Source: Confluentibacter citreus (GTDB lineage: Bacteria; Bacteroidota; Bacteroidia; Flavobacteriales; Flavobacteriaceae). Taken from it: DNA of 64,000 nt. The stretch is from the NCBI RefSeq assembly GCF_002807055.1, contig NZ_NIXN01000002.1, forward strand, positions 124,001-188,000, given 5' to 3'. The notes under the pieces were generated by a model, which was not told the DNA's origin, ran no database searches, and saw nothing but the letters and a program-made list of their open reading frames with translations. Both the position numbers and the translations under genes were made by a program. Shown here one piece after another: positions 36,427 to 45,459 of this stretch (position 1 is its first letter; every line of letters begins with the position of its first letter).

Positions 36427-37278
36427 TTACATCGCTCCCCACTCCTTCAAAGAATCTTTGTTCAATTTTACATAATCTGCATTTCCTTCCTCTTCAGAAG
36501 CAGCCAAAGATTTTTTTGCAACTGCAATCGCTCCTGCTTTATCGCCAGCTTTTGCATAAATCAATGATTGCTGTCTTAGCTGCCAAAACGGAGCTTTGTC
36601 ACCAGCCATGGTAATGGCTTTATCAATCCATGTCTTCGCTTGTTTAATATCTTTATTTTCTTGTAAATAATACACTGCAGCGTTAAAATAATCATTAGCT
36701 GTTGGTGTAGCATTCATTACATTATTGATGCTAGTTAATACCATATCATCAGTAGGTACATCAATTTTTACACCCACATATATTTGTTCCCACATAATTC
36801 CTAAAACCCCACTATTACTTGTTAAATCATCAAATGATATGGTAAACGTTTCTATATTCATTGGCAAAGGATAAATTTCAGCATTTACTTTTGCTGCTAC
36901 TTTTGCATCATCCCATTTAGCTGGCAAGCCACCGTTAGTGGCATCTGTATAAAATATAACATCCCATGCAGTAGCATTAGGGATGGCATAAACAGCATAC
37001 GTTCCTGCTTTTAATGTCTTTTCACCCACTTTAACATCGGTGCTAAAGGTGATTTTTGTATTTTGATTAGCTCCTAAACGCCAAACTTGGCCATAGGGAA
37101 CTAAATCTCCAAAAATTTTACGTCCTCGCATGTTGGGTCTGGAATATTCCAGAGTTACATCTGTTAATCCGACTTTCTGTTCTACTTTAGAGGACGGACT
37201 TGGTTGTGGTGTTACTATTTGTGCTTCAACAGCAAGCACCGTAGTAATGGTTAGCAATAATACTAATAGTTTTTTCAT
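36427..37278 (-). CDS. DUF2911 secreted protein
   Basis: A 283-residue protein with a signal peptide (ending LAVEAQ). The DUF2911 domain (about residues 25-185) has the patterns VTLEYSRPNMRGRKIFGDL and GQVWRLGANQNTKITFSTDV. A helical tail of about 95 residues looks like two TPR-type repeats (AAVYYLQENKDIKQAKTWIDKAI). Function is unknown. It is monocistronic. Confidence 0.88.
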   Translation of the reverse strand: MKKLLVLLLTITTVLAVEAQIVTPQPSPSSKVEQKVGLTDVTLEYSRPNMRGRKIFGDLVPYGQVWRLGANQNTKITFSTDVKVGEKTLKAGTYAVYAIPNATAWDVIFYTDATNGGLPAKWDDAKVAAKVNAEIYPLPMNIETFTISFDDLTSNSGVLGIMWEQIYVGVKIDVPTDDMVLTSINNVMNATPTANDYFNAAVYYLQENKDIKQAKTWIDKAITMAGDKAPFWQLRQQSLIYAKAGDKAGAIAVAKKSLAASEEEGNADYVKLNKDSLKEWGAM

Positions 37279-37533
37279 GTTATTTTTTTGATTTTATTTT
37301 AACTTTTAAAATTAAACATTCTTATTTTCTAATTTGTTAACAAAATCTTAAATTAAGTACGGATTATTCATCTAAATGCCTCTAATGGAAAACTTTAATT
37401 TAAGCTCATGGGTTTCTTGGTGCTTTATTATAACATTTTAGTTTTCAGTAAATTATTTATTTAAATGGTATCCATAAATATTTTCGTAGTTCCTTTTTTA
37501 GTCTTTACTTTGGCTATTATTTACTACCACATT

Positions 37534-38430
37534 ATGACCCATAAAATAGCAACATGCATATTGTTGTTTTTTTCTTGTATTGCTATATCACAAACCAGAT
37601 ACATCGATCCTGTTTTCGATAGTATAAGCAGTAAAACATATACTTATTCCATTAAGGGCAAGGACACCTTGAAATTGGATCTTTATGAACCTGAAAACGA
37701 TTCACTTGTCAAAAGACCTTTATTTGTTATTGTACATGGAGGTGGTTTTAATTCTGGTAGTAGAAATACTAATTCGTTAATTAATTTAGCCGAAAATGTC
37801 GCAAAAAAAGGGTATGTAGTAACGTCTATTGATTACAGGCTGTTAAAAAAAAATGAATACTTTAGTTGTAACTTACCCGTAAACAGAAAATTAAAAGTCT
37901 ACAGCAATGCTGCTGATGATTTACTAAGTGCCTTAGAATATTTGTTGAATTATAAAACCAATTTTAGAATAGATGAGTCTAAAATTGTTATTATAGGCAT
38001 AAGTGCTGGTGCAGAAACGGCGTTAAATGTTATTTATAATAGAGAATTGGTTATTAGAAATTTAGATAGGTATTCCCATATTAAACCTGCTGCCGTTATT
38101 TCTGTTTCTGGTGCTTTATTGAATGCGGATATCATAAATAATTCAGTCCCCGCCGTTTTTTATCATGGTGCCTTAGATAAAATTGTTCCTTATGGCAAGG
38201 GAGCTCACCATACCTGCGATTTAAAAAGTAAAGGATTTTTAATTATTGACGGGTCCCAACGAATTACCGAAAAATTAGAAGCTCTTAATTCTAGCTTTAT
38301 GTTTTATAGTTACTTAAAACAAGGACATAAAGAATTCGACATCCCCAACGAGGATATTAAGGAAGCCTTTCTTTTTATTAACGATATCGTCTTCGAAAAA
38401 AAATTCTATCAAGCGAGAATTACACAATAA
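37534..38430 (+). CDS. Secreted alpha/beta hydrolase
   Basis: Esterase/lipase-like enzyme, 298 residues from the ATG at 37534. This start gives a clean signal peptide (MTHKIATCILLFFSCIAISQ); an earlier ATG at 37465 would add a second hydrophobic stretch. The oxyanion motif HGGGF is at about residue 73-77, the nucleophile elbow GISAGA near 155-160, and late Asp and His (GHKEFD) complete a likely triad. Substrate unknown. It stands just upstream of the regulated cluster. Confidence 0.85.
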   Translation: MTHKIATCILLFFSCIAISQTRYIDPVFDSISSKTYTYSIKGKDTLKLDLYEPENDSLVKRPLFVIVHGGGFNSGSRNTNSLINLAENVAKKGYVVTSIDYRLLKKNEYFSCNLPVNRKLKVYSNAADDLLSALEYLLNYKTNFRIDESKIVIIGISAGAETALNVIYNRELVIRNLDRYSHIKPAAVISVSGALLNADIINNSVPAVFYHGALDKIVPYGKGAHHTCDLKSKGFLIIDGSQRITEKLEALNSSFMFYSYLKQGHKEFDIPNEDIKEAFLFINDIVFEKKFYQARITQ

Positions 38431-38552
38431 ATTACGCGACTAAACTCAAGCACTACTTTAGTTTGAACGATTAAACCTCTGTTAAAACCCTCTTATCATT
38501 AATTTTAGACATCCTTTTTCATGGTGTCTTAATCCTTCATACTGTTAATATT

Positions 38553-38595
38553 TGTTTAACTTTTTATTTATATCGTTAAACATTTTGTATCTTTA
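38553..38595 (+). promoter_or_regulatory. Operator and -7 box of the TetR-like regulator gene
   Basis: A 30-bp inverted repeat TGTTTAAC-N14-GTTAAACA spans 38553-38582. A -7-like element TATCTTTA starts 6 bp after it (38588-38595); no TTTG lies in the -33 position, which the repeat occupies. The same architecture occurs at 44341-44383. Arm centres are 22 bp apart, two helical turns. Confidence 0.6.
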
Positions 38596-38613
38596 CGCTA
38601 TATCTACAAAGTC

Positions 38614-39270
38614 ATGGCAAAAAAGAAAACAATTACTGAAAATGACATCATCACATGGTATATGGATTATGTTTTAGAACATAACCAACATCCTAAATCG
38701 GTGTATGCGTTCGCAAAAGCAAATAATATTGATGAATCATTGTTTTATACTCATTTCGGGTCCTTTGAAGCGATTGAAAAGCACGTTTTCAAAGCGTTTT
38801 TTCACAATACCATCACTGTGTTGGAAAAGAATGAGGATTACAACACATATGACTCTCGAAACAAGTTATTGGCATTTTATTTTACCTTTTTTGAAAACTT
38901 AACTGCCAATAGAAGTTACGTGGTTTATGCTTTGAACAAGCACAAAAACAGTCTTAAAAATCTAGCTGTATTATCGGAATTAAAACGTCATTTTTCAAAA
39001 TACATTGACCAATTAGGTATTGAAATACTTGATATCAAACAGGCTCAGATAGAAAAATTTCAAAACAAGGCCATTAGCGAATCTGGTTGGATTCAATTGT
39101 TGGTTACCATGAAATTCTGGTTGGATGACACATCTGCCAGTTTTGAGAAAACGGACATTTTCATAGAAAAATCGGTAAACACTAGTTTTGATATTTTAAA
39201 TGTTACCCCCATTAAAAGTGTCATTGACTTTGGAAAATTTCTTTTCAAAGAAAAAATGAACATGAATTAA
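38614..39270 (+). CDS. TetR-like transcriptional regulator
   Basis: A 218-residue protein. Residues 9-60 form a TetR-type helix-turn-helix (ITWYMDYVLEH...PKSVYAFAKANNIDESLFYTHFGS), where YTHF is the usual recognition-helix end. The rest is all helical and would bind a ligand and dimerise; I see no cysteine or haem/flavin motif pointing to a signal. It is the first gene of a string with the ABC1 kinase (8 bp apart). A 30-bp inverted repeat lies upstream of it and another upstream of 44398, so it may control itself and the cluster. Confidence 0.85.
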   Translation: MAKKKTITENDIITWYMDYVLEHNQHPKSVYAFAKANNIDESLFYTHFGSFEAIEKHVFKAFFHNTITVLEKNEDYNTYDSRNKLLAFYFTFFENLTANRSYVVYALNKHKNSLKNLAVLSELKRHFSKYIDQLGIEILDIKQAQIEKFQNKAISESGWIQLLVTMKFWLDDTSASFEKTDIFIEKSVNTSFDILNVTPIKSVIDFGKFLFKEKMNMN

Positions 39271-39278
39271 AAAAGAAA

Positions 39279-40589
39279 ATGAAAACCATAGACAGTATAC
39301 CTACTTCAAAAATGCAACGCGCCAGTAAATTAGTATCCACTGGTGCCAAAGTCGGCGTTAATTACCTCAAGTATTATGGGGATAAAATGATTAATCCAGA
39401 AACAGAGGCTAAAGATCGCTTAAACAAAAATAATGCTGAAGATATTTATGATGGGCTGAAACAGCTAAAAGGAAGTGCTTTAAAAGTCGCGCAAATGTTA
39501 AGCATGGAAAAAAGCATTTTACCTCAAGCGTATGTTGATAAATTTTCGCTTTCACAATTTTCGGTTCCGCCATTATCTCCGCCATTAGTTTTAAAAACAT
39601 TCAAAACATATTTCGGGAAATCTCCCAATGACATATACGATACTTTTAATGCAACTTCTGTAAATGCCGCAAGCATCGGACAAGTCCATGTTGCGGAAAA
39701 AGACGGGAAAAAACTTGCTGTGAAAATCCAATACCCAGGAGTTGCAAAAAGTATCGCGTCCGATTTGGCTATGGTAAAACCCATTGCCATGAGTATGTTT
39801 AATATTAAGGGAAAAGATTCCGATAAATATTTTAAGGAAGTAGAAAATAAACTTATTGAGGAAACGGATTATTTGTTGGAAATGAAGCAAAGTAAGGAAA
39901 TTGCTTTGGCTTGCTCTCACATTTCCAACCTCTTGTTTCCGAATTATTATGAAGCCTTGTCCTGTGAACGCATCATTACGATGGATTATATGGAAGGCGA
40001 ACATATTTCGGAATTTACAGCTTACAATAATGATGTTGAAAAGTCTAACAAACTCGGACAATCACTTTGGGATTTCTATATGTATCAAATTCATGTACTG
40101 AAAAAAGTACATGCAGACCCACATCCGGGTAATTTTTTAATTTCTAAAAATGCGGAACTTATCGCATTGGATTTTGGTTGTATGAAAGCCATCCCCAATG
40201 ATTTTTATGTGCCTTATTTTGAACTGGCAAAGCCTGAAAGCATAAATGATAAAGCCTATTTTACATCTAAGTTGTTTGAATTGGAAATATTAAAAGTAGA
40301 CGATAATAAAGAAGAATTGGAATTTTTCACCACTATGTTCCACGAGATGCTGAGTTTATTTACACAGCCATTTCACAAGGAGCATTTTGATTTTTCAGAT
40401 AAAAATTTCTTCGGAAAAATTGCAGAACTGGGTGAACGCTACTCTAAAAGTACAGATTTAAAGAAAATGAATGGTAATAGAGGTTCGAAGCATTTCATCT
40501 ATATCAATCGAACCTTTTTCGGTTTGTATAATTTAATGTTCGATTTAAAAGCGAATAACATTAAAATAAATAATTACAAGCATTTATAA
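39279..40589 (+). CDS. ABC1/UbiB-type atypical kinase
   Basis: Protein kinase-like ATPase of 436 residues, family members of which support quinone or lipid metabolism. Seen: SALKVAQ (residues 66-72), the position of the KxGQ motif with Ala for Gly; NAASIGQVHVA with AVKIQYPG (ATP loop and Lys); HADPHPGNFL; DFGCMK as the DFG motif. So the catalytic residues are kept and one regulatory Gly is changed. It is coupled to the flavin reductase: ATG overlaps the stop at 40589. In this cluster it may maintain quinones or membrane lipids under oxidative stress (inference). Confidence 0.88.
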   Translation: MKTIDSIPTSKMQRASKLVSTGAKVGVNYLKYYGDKMINPETEAKDRLNKNNAEDIYDGLKQLKGSALKVAQMLSMEKSILPQAYVDKFSLSQFSVPPLSPPLVLKTFKTYFGKSPNDIYDTFNATSVNAASIGQVHVAEKDGKKLAVKIQYPGVAKSIASDLAMVKPIAMSMFNIKGKDSDKYFKEVENKLIEETDYLLEMKQSKEIALACSHISNLLFPNYYEALSCERIITMDYMEGEHISEFTAYNNDVEKSNKLGQSLWDFYMYQIHVLKKVHADPHPGNFLISKNAELIALDFGCMKAIPNDFYVPYFELAKPESINDKAYFTSKLFELEILKVDDNKEELEFFTTMFHEMLSLFTQPFHKEHFDFSDKNFFGKIAELGERYSKSTDLKKMNGNRGSKHFIYINRTFFGLYNLMFDLKANNIKINNYKHL

Positions 40590-41212
40590 TGGCTTATTTC
40601 AGCAACAAAGATATTTCAGAATTAAATCATTTTTACAAAATAAATCTCATCAACAGTTGTTCTGGTTATAAATCGGCTAACTTAATTGGCACAAAATCCG
40701 CAAGCGGTATTTCTAATGTGGCGATTTTTAGTTCGGTGATACATCTAGGCTCAGAACCCGCCTTGTTAGGATTTATTTTAAGGCCAAATACGGTGACTAG
40801 AAACACCTACGATAACATTAAAGAAACGGGCGTTTATACCATAAACCATGTACACCAAGCCATCATCGAAGAAGCGCATCATACTTCAGCTAAATACGAT
40901 TCATCCATTTCAGAATTTGATATGACTACTTTGGAAGAAGATTATTTGAACCATTTTCACGCACCTTACGTCAAACATGCACCTGTTCAAATGGGTATGA
41001 AATATGTTGAAGAATACGCTATTAAAGAGAATGGCACTATTCTTTTAATTGGAGAAATCCAACATTTAAACATCAATGATCCTCTTTTAAAAGAAGATGG
41101 TTTTGTCAATTTATCCGAAGCACATGTTGTTGCCATCAATGGTTTGGATGGTTATGCTTTGCCGATATCACCAACACGCTTGGATTACCAAAGACCCAGA
41201 AAAATATCTTAA
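40589..41212 (+). CDS. Flavin reductase family protein
   Basis: FMN-binding split-barrel protein of 207 residues with the typical NLIGTKSASGISNVAIFSSV and EPALLGFILRPNTVTRNTYDNI segments. Members bind FMN or reduce free flavin with NAD(P)H. Here it could supply reduced flavin for the photolyases or for repair of oxidised lipids; that is inference. It overlaps both neighbours by at most one base. Confidence 0.88.
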   Translation: MAYFSNKDISELNHFYKINLINSCSGYKSANLIGTKSASGISNVAIFSSVIHLGSEPALLGFILRPNTVTRNTYDNIKETGVYTINHVHQAIIEEAHHTSAKYDSSISEFDMTTLEEDYLNHFHAPYVKHAPVQMGMKYVEEYAIKENGTILLIGEIQHLNINDPLLKEDGFVNLSEAHVVAINGLDGYALPISPTRLDYQRPRKIS

Positions 41213-42634
41213 ATGAAAATTCTCGTTACAGGAGCCACCGGTTACATTGGCAAGAGGCTTATCCCTTTATTAATCCAAGAAGGACATGACATTGTGTGCA
41301 CTGTAAGAGATACGATGCGTGCTGATAAAGGGTATTTGAAAGAAGAACAAGTCTCTTTTGTTCAAGTAGATTTTTTAAATGAAGCTACCTTAAATAATAT
41401 CCCAAAGGATATCGATGTTGCGTATTACTTGATACATTCTATGTCCAATGCTTCAGAAGATTTTAGCATTCTGGAAGCACGTTGCGCTGTGAATTTTAAA
41501 AACAGTTTGGAACAGACGGCTGTAAAACAAGTTATTTATTTAAGTGGCATCACCAACGAAAAAGAACTTTCCAAACATTTAAGTTCACGCAAGCATGTAG
41601 AAGACATTTTACAATCAAATACCTATGCATTAACCATTTTTAAAGCTGGTATTATTGTCGGTTCTGGCAGTTCTTCTTTTGAAATCATAAGGGATTTGGT
41701 TGAAAAACTACCTTTTATGATTGCACCAAAATGGCTAAATACAAAAACGCAGCCCATTGCGGTAAGGGATGTTTTAACCTTTTTAGTGAATAGTGCCGGA
41801 AACACAACATTATACAACAACTCTTACGATATTTTCGGACCAGAAATATTGACCTATAAAGAAATGTTACTCAAGTTTGCTGAAGTACGAAAACTTAAAA
41901 GATACATCATCACTGTTCCTGTAATGACGCCAAAATTATCATCGTATTGGTTGTATTTTGTCACGTCCACATCCTATAAATTGGCGACGACTTTGGTAGA
42001 TAGCATGGGCGTTCAAATTATTGGGAAACCGAGTAATATCAATAGCATTTTAGGTGTCTTACCATTAACTTATAAGAAAGCTGTGGAGTTAGCTTTTGAG
42101 AAAATTGAACAAAATAGCATCATTTCCAGTTGGAAAGATTCGTTGGTTAGCAGCGGCAGATTGGGAAATGATTTGCATAAATACATTAACGTTCCAAAAT
42201 TCGGATGTTTCAAAGATTACAAGGAAAGTAAGGTTAAAAACGAAGCCAATACTCTAGATAAAATTTGGTCCATAGGTGGTACGAATGGTTGGTATTATGG
42301 TAACTTTTTATGGAAAATCCGTGGATATATCGATAAACTTTTTGGAGGTATTGGATTAAGACGAGGCAGAACGAGTCCGACGGACTTGGATGCCGGCGAT
42401 GCCCTAGACTTTTGGCGTGTTATTTTTGCGGATAAACAACAAAAAAAATTGCTTTTATATGCCGAAATGAAGCTTCCGGGTGAAGCTTGGCTGGAATTTA
42501 AAATCGAAGATGGTATTTTAAAACAAACTGCCACATTCAGACCTCGCGGATTAGCGGGCAGATTGTATTGGTATGCCGTTTTGCCGTTTCACGGCATTAT
42601 TTTTAATGGATTGATTAAAGAATTAGCCCATTAA
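41213..42634 (+). CDS. NAD(P)-binding protein with DUF2867 domain
   Basis: A 473-residue protein: an atypical extended-SDR Rossmann domain at residues 1-300 (VTGATGYIGKRLIPLL, GITNEKEL) fused to a C-terminal DUF2867 domain of about 150 residues (LRRGRTSPTDLDAGDALDFWRV...). It starts immediately after the flavin reductase stop. Similar proteins sit near photolyase genes in other bacteria. The substrate is unknown, possibly a quinone or lipid. Confidence 0.85.
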   Translation: MKILVTGATGYIGKRLIPLLIQEGHDIVCTVRDTMRADKGYLKEEQVSFVQVDFLNEATLNNIPKDIDVAYYLIHSMSNASEDFSILEARCAVNFKNSLEQTAVKQVIYLSGITNEKELSKHLSSRKHVEDILQSNTYALTIFKAGIIVGSGSSSFEIIRDLVEKLPFMIAPKWLNTKTQPIAVRDVLTFLVNSAGNTTLYNNSYDIFGPEILTYKEMLLKFAEVRKLKRYIITVPVMTPKLSSYWLYFVTSTSYKLATTLVDSMGVQIIGKPSNINSILGVLPLTYKKAVELAFEKIEQNSIISSWKDSLVSSGRLGNDLHKYINVPKFGCFKDYKESKVKNEANTLDKIWSIGGTNGWYYGNFLWKIRGYIDKLFGGIGLRRGRTSPTDLDAGDALDFWRVIFADKQQKKLLLYAEMKLPGEAWLEFKIEDGILKQTATFRPRGLAGRLYWYAVLPFHGIIFNGLIKELAH

Positions 42635-42637
42635 AAC

Positions 42638-42775
42638 ATGATTAAAAAACAACACCTACCTCAAAAAACATGTGTTGTTTGTCAATTGCCATTTACATGG
42701 CGAAAAAAATGGGAAAAGAATTGGGAATCTGTCAAATATTGTAGTGATCGATGCCGTAAACGCAAAGCCTTATAA
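42638..42775 (+). CDS. DUF2256 zinc-ribbon protein
   Basis: A 45-residue protein, missed by length filters. Four cysteines (C12, C15, C35, C39) form a CxxC...CxxxC zinc-binding pattern around the conserved [18 protein letters not shown] core of DUF2256. It starts 3 bp after the NAD(P)-binding protein's stop and is followed by the first photolyase, an association recurring in light-stress clusters. Function is not known, but DNA or RNA binding is plausible. Confidence 0.85.
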   Translation: MIKKQHLPQKTCVVCQLPFTWRKKWEKNWESVKYCSDRCRKRKAL

Positions 42776-42821
42776 AACAATAGGCTACGGATTTAAAAAC
42801 CTAATATTATAGAACATCAAG

Positions 42822-44297
42822 ATGCCTACTGATAAAGAACCTATTTCCGTTGTTTGGCTGAAACGTGACTTACGCTTGGATGATAATGAAGCCATCCAAA
42901 ATGCGTTGGCTTCGGACAATCGTGTACTGGTATTATATGTGTTTGAAACCATGTTGCTAGACGACCCACATTACAGCGAGCGCCATTGGAATTTTATCAA
43001 ACAATCATTAGAAGATATGAATGCTAGGCTAAGCCAATTCAATACCAAAGTTTTAGCCATACAAACAGATATTATTTCCGCATTTAATAGAATCCAAACC
43101 CACTTCAAAGTTGTGAATGTATTTTCACATCAAGAGACAGGTATTTTGGTAACATTCAATAGGGATAAAATTTTCAAACGATTTTGTAAAAACAATTTTA
43201 TCGATTGGCAGGAAAACATTAATAATGGGATTTACAGGGGCTTGCAAAACAGAGAACAATGGGCAGAGAAATGGGAAACCTTTATGAATATGCCATTATG
43301 TGAATTTCACCCAAAAACAGAACAGTTCTTATCGACTGAAGACATTGCCATCCTAGAACAAGAATGCCAAACCGTATCTTTGTCAACTCCAAAAACAACC
43401 AATTTTCAAAAAGGCGGGACAACTACCGGGCTTAAATATTTAGAATCTTTTTTAAACAGTCGCTACAAAAATTACATGTTTTCCATCTCAAAACCATTGG
43501 ACGCCAGAAAATCATGTAGCAGACTTTCTCCCTACTTAGCTTGGGGAAATCTTTCGGTGCGGCAAGTTTTTAAATCGGCTTTGGATTTGAATGTTTCCTC
43601 ATCAAACAAAAAACAATTGGAAGCATTTTTGTCCAGGCTCAAATGGCAAGCCCATTTTATTCAAAAGTTCGAAATGGAGCACACCATGGAAACGGAAAGT
43701 ATCAACAAAGGTTATCATGAACTCAGAAAAGACTTGTCTAAACAGTATCAAGAGGCTTGGAAAACGGGAAAAACTGGCGTACCGTTGGTAGATGCCTGCA
43801 TGCGTTGTTTGAACGAAACGGGGTATTTAAATTTTAGAATGCGTGCTTTGGTGGTTTCGTTTTTCACACACAATTTATGGCAACCATGGCAAGAAGCCAG
43901 CAAACATTTATCACAACAGTTTTTGGATTTTGAACCCGGCATCCATTTTCCACAACTACAAATGCAAGCTGGTGAAACGGGCATCAATACCCTTAGAATT
44001 TACAATCCCATAAAAAATGGCTTAGAGCACGACCCAGAAGCGATATTCATAAAAAAATGGGTGCCTGAGCTGAAAGACTTAGACACACCTTTTGCTCATG
44101 AACCTTATTTAATGACCGAGATGGAACAACGTTTTTACAATGTGAGATTGGGAATCGATTACCCTTATCCCATTGTGGACATTCAAGCAAGTAGAAAAAG
44201 AGCGAGTACCACGCTTTGGAATCTTCAAAAAAACATGCTCGTAAAAAATGAAAGCCTTCGCATTTTAAAAAAGCATACCCTCAGTAAGCGTAAATGA
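42822..44297 (+). CDS. Divergent cryptochrome/photolyase-family protein
   Basis: Flavoprotein of 491 residues. Residues 9-140 form the N-terminal antenna domain (VVWLKRDLRLDDNEA) and 190-490 the helical FAD domain (RLSPYLAWGNLS, WKTGKTGVPLVDACMRCLNETG). In the segment that in class I photolyases contains the FAD-adjacent Asn and the proximal tryptophan of the electron-transfer chain, it instead has GIHFPQLQMQAGETG. So photoreduction must differ. It could be a blue-light receptor or a repair enzyme with another mechanism. It follows DUF2256 in the same transcript. Confidence 0.88.
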   Translation: MPTDKEPISVVWLKRDLRLDDNEAIQNALASDNRVLVLYVFETMLLDDPHYSERHWNFIKQSLEDMNARLSQFNTKVLAIQTDIISAFNRIQTHFKVVNVFSHQETGILVTFNRDKIFKRFCKNNFIDWQENINNGIYRGLQNREQWAEKWETFMNMPLCEFHPKTEQFLSTEDIAILEQECQTVSLSTPKTTNFQKGGTTTGLKYLESFLNSRYKNYMFSISKPLDARKSCSRLSPYLAWGNLSVRQVFKSALDLNVSSSNKKQLEAFLSRLKWQAHFIQKFEMEHTMETESINKGYHELRKDLSKQYQEAWKTGKTGVPLVDACMRCLNETGYLNFRMRALVVSFFTHNLWQPWQEASKHLSQQFLDFEPGIHFPQLQMQAGETGINTLRIYNPIKNGLEHDPEAIFIKKWVPELKDLDTPFAHEPYLMTEMEQRFYNVRLGIDYPYPIVDIQASRKRASTTLWNLQKNMLVKNESLRILKKHTLSKRK

Positions 44298-44340
44298 TAT
44301 TATTATTTTTTCAAAAATTCATATATAAATGTTAATTTTT

Positions 44341-44383
44341 TGTTTAACATATATCAAAAAATATTAAACATTTAGTAAATTTG
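44341..44383 (+). promoter_or_regulatory. Second copy of the cluster operator with -7 box
   Basis: TGTTTAAC-N14-ATTAAACA spans 44341-44370: the arms match the site before the regulator in all but one base and the spacer is again 14 bp. A consensus -7 box TAAATTTG starts 6 bp after the repeat (44376-44383), exactly as at the first site. Transcription would start only about 10 bp before the ATG at 44398. Confidence 0.65.
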
Positions 44384-44397
44384 ATGTATATTTGGAT

Positions 44398-44826
44398 ATG
44401 GTATTAGACACCACACATAAAAACAAAGAACACGAAAACCTAATCAACGATTTGGTTGGAAAACGCTATTCTTTTTTACAGTCGCTTAAAATGAAAGGCA
44501 TTGGTTCTAAACGTATGATTATTGATGAAGTTAGTCCGAATATGAAAACATATACCAACATCATTTCCGATGTTAATTATGCCAATATTGAAATGCGTTC
44601 ACGCGGCATTCTCATATACATCAACAAAGGGTTGAGTAATTTTACTTGGGTCATTCCTTACTATCAATTAGTGATTTATAAAACCAACGGAAGCAGTATT
44701 CATGCGCAAGGTCGTTTTATTAAATTCAGAAATAATAATATGTTTAAAGAAAATAAATCCTTTTTTGATAAGCTTTTGGATAAAAAAATAGAACATGAAG
44801 CCCAATACAATTTTCAAGGTTTATGA
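44398..44826 (+). CDS. Unknown protein, first gene after the second operator
   Basis: A 142-residue soluble protein starting at the ATG at 44398; a TTG two codons earlier is less likely. Alternating hydrophobic residues (IEMRSRGILIYINKGLSNFTWVIPYYQLVIY) suggest a beta-rich PH-like core, flanked by charged helices. I do not recognise a family. It overlaps the DUF2805 gene by 4 bp (ATGA), so it is cotranslated with it. Being the first gene behind the shared operator, it is probably a light-stress protein. Confidence 0.7.
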   Translation: MVLDTTHKNKEHENLINDLVGKRYSFLQSLKMKGIGSKRMIIDEVSPNMKTYTNIISDVNYANIEMRSRGILIYINKGLSNFTWVIPYYQLVIYKTNGSSIHAQGRFIKFRNNNMFKENKSFFDKLLDKKIEHEAQYNFQGL

Positions 44827-45101
44827 TGGTTTTATCAGAAATGGATAGGGATAGAATCGTAGAAATGGCTTGGGAAGACCGAACCACTTTTGAAGCCATT
44901 AAATTTCAGTTTCAGATTAATGAACAAGAGGTTATTGAATTGATGCGAAACGAACTGAAACCGAATAGTTTTAAAAGATGGCGTAAGCGTGTACAAGGTC
45001 GTGCTACGAAACATGAAAAATTGAGAAGCTTTGAATTAGGAAGATTTAAATGTTCTAGGCAAAAACAGATTTCCAATAACAGGATATCAAAACGTTGTTG
45101 A
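44823..45101 (+). CDS. DUF2805 / TIGR03643 family protein
   Basis: A 92-residue basic protein with the conserved MAWEDRTTFEAIKFQFQINEQEVIELMR helix-turn-helix-like region followed by a Lys/Arg-rich tail (FKRWRKRVQGRATKHEKLR). The family is small and functionally unknown; it is found repeatedly beside photolyase genes. DNA or RNA binding is suggested by charge. ATG overlaps the previous stop. Confidence 0.82.
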   Translation: MMVLSEMDRDRIVEMAWEDRTTFEAIKFQFQINEQEVIELMRNELKPNSFKRWRKRVQGRATKHEKLRSFELGRFKCSRQKQISNNRISKRC

Positions 45102-45237
45102 CAAAACTAAAATGCTAATATTTACTTAATATATCCTCTTAAAACAAAGGAAATATCCTATAATTTATTATATTGGTAAATTGTGGCAAAAAAGTCGCAA
45201 GCAGATAAAAAAATAAATAATATTTAGACAGAACATT

Positions 45238-45453
45238 ATGGATATTGTTAACAAAGCTTTAGAATTTGAACAACGCAAACAAGTTTTTAAAACCACTAGC
45301 GAACGCATAGAGGCATCAAGAGAAGTAAAAGATCTTATTTTGGATTTGAATACGGTTTATAAAACCGAAAAAGACCCCAAATTAATGGATATTATGAAAC
45401 GACTGACTGCCATCAAACAAAAAATAGAAAAGCGTCTTAAGGGACGACCATAA
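45238..45453 (+). CDS. Small helical protein of unknown function
   Basis: A 71-residue protein predicted almost entirely helical with a heptad pattern (FEQRKQVFKTTSERIEASREVK...LMDIMKRLTAIKQKIEKRLKG), suggesting a coiled coil. It is followed 6 bp later by the SDR gene. The preceding 136 bp (45102-45237) contain no gene and no clear promoter. I do not know the family. Confidence 0.7.
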   Translation: MDIVNKALEFEQRKQVFKTTSERIEASREVKDLILDLNTVYKTEKDPKLMDIMKRLTAIKQKIEKRLKGRP

Positions 45454-45459
45454 ATTAAA

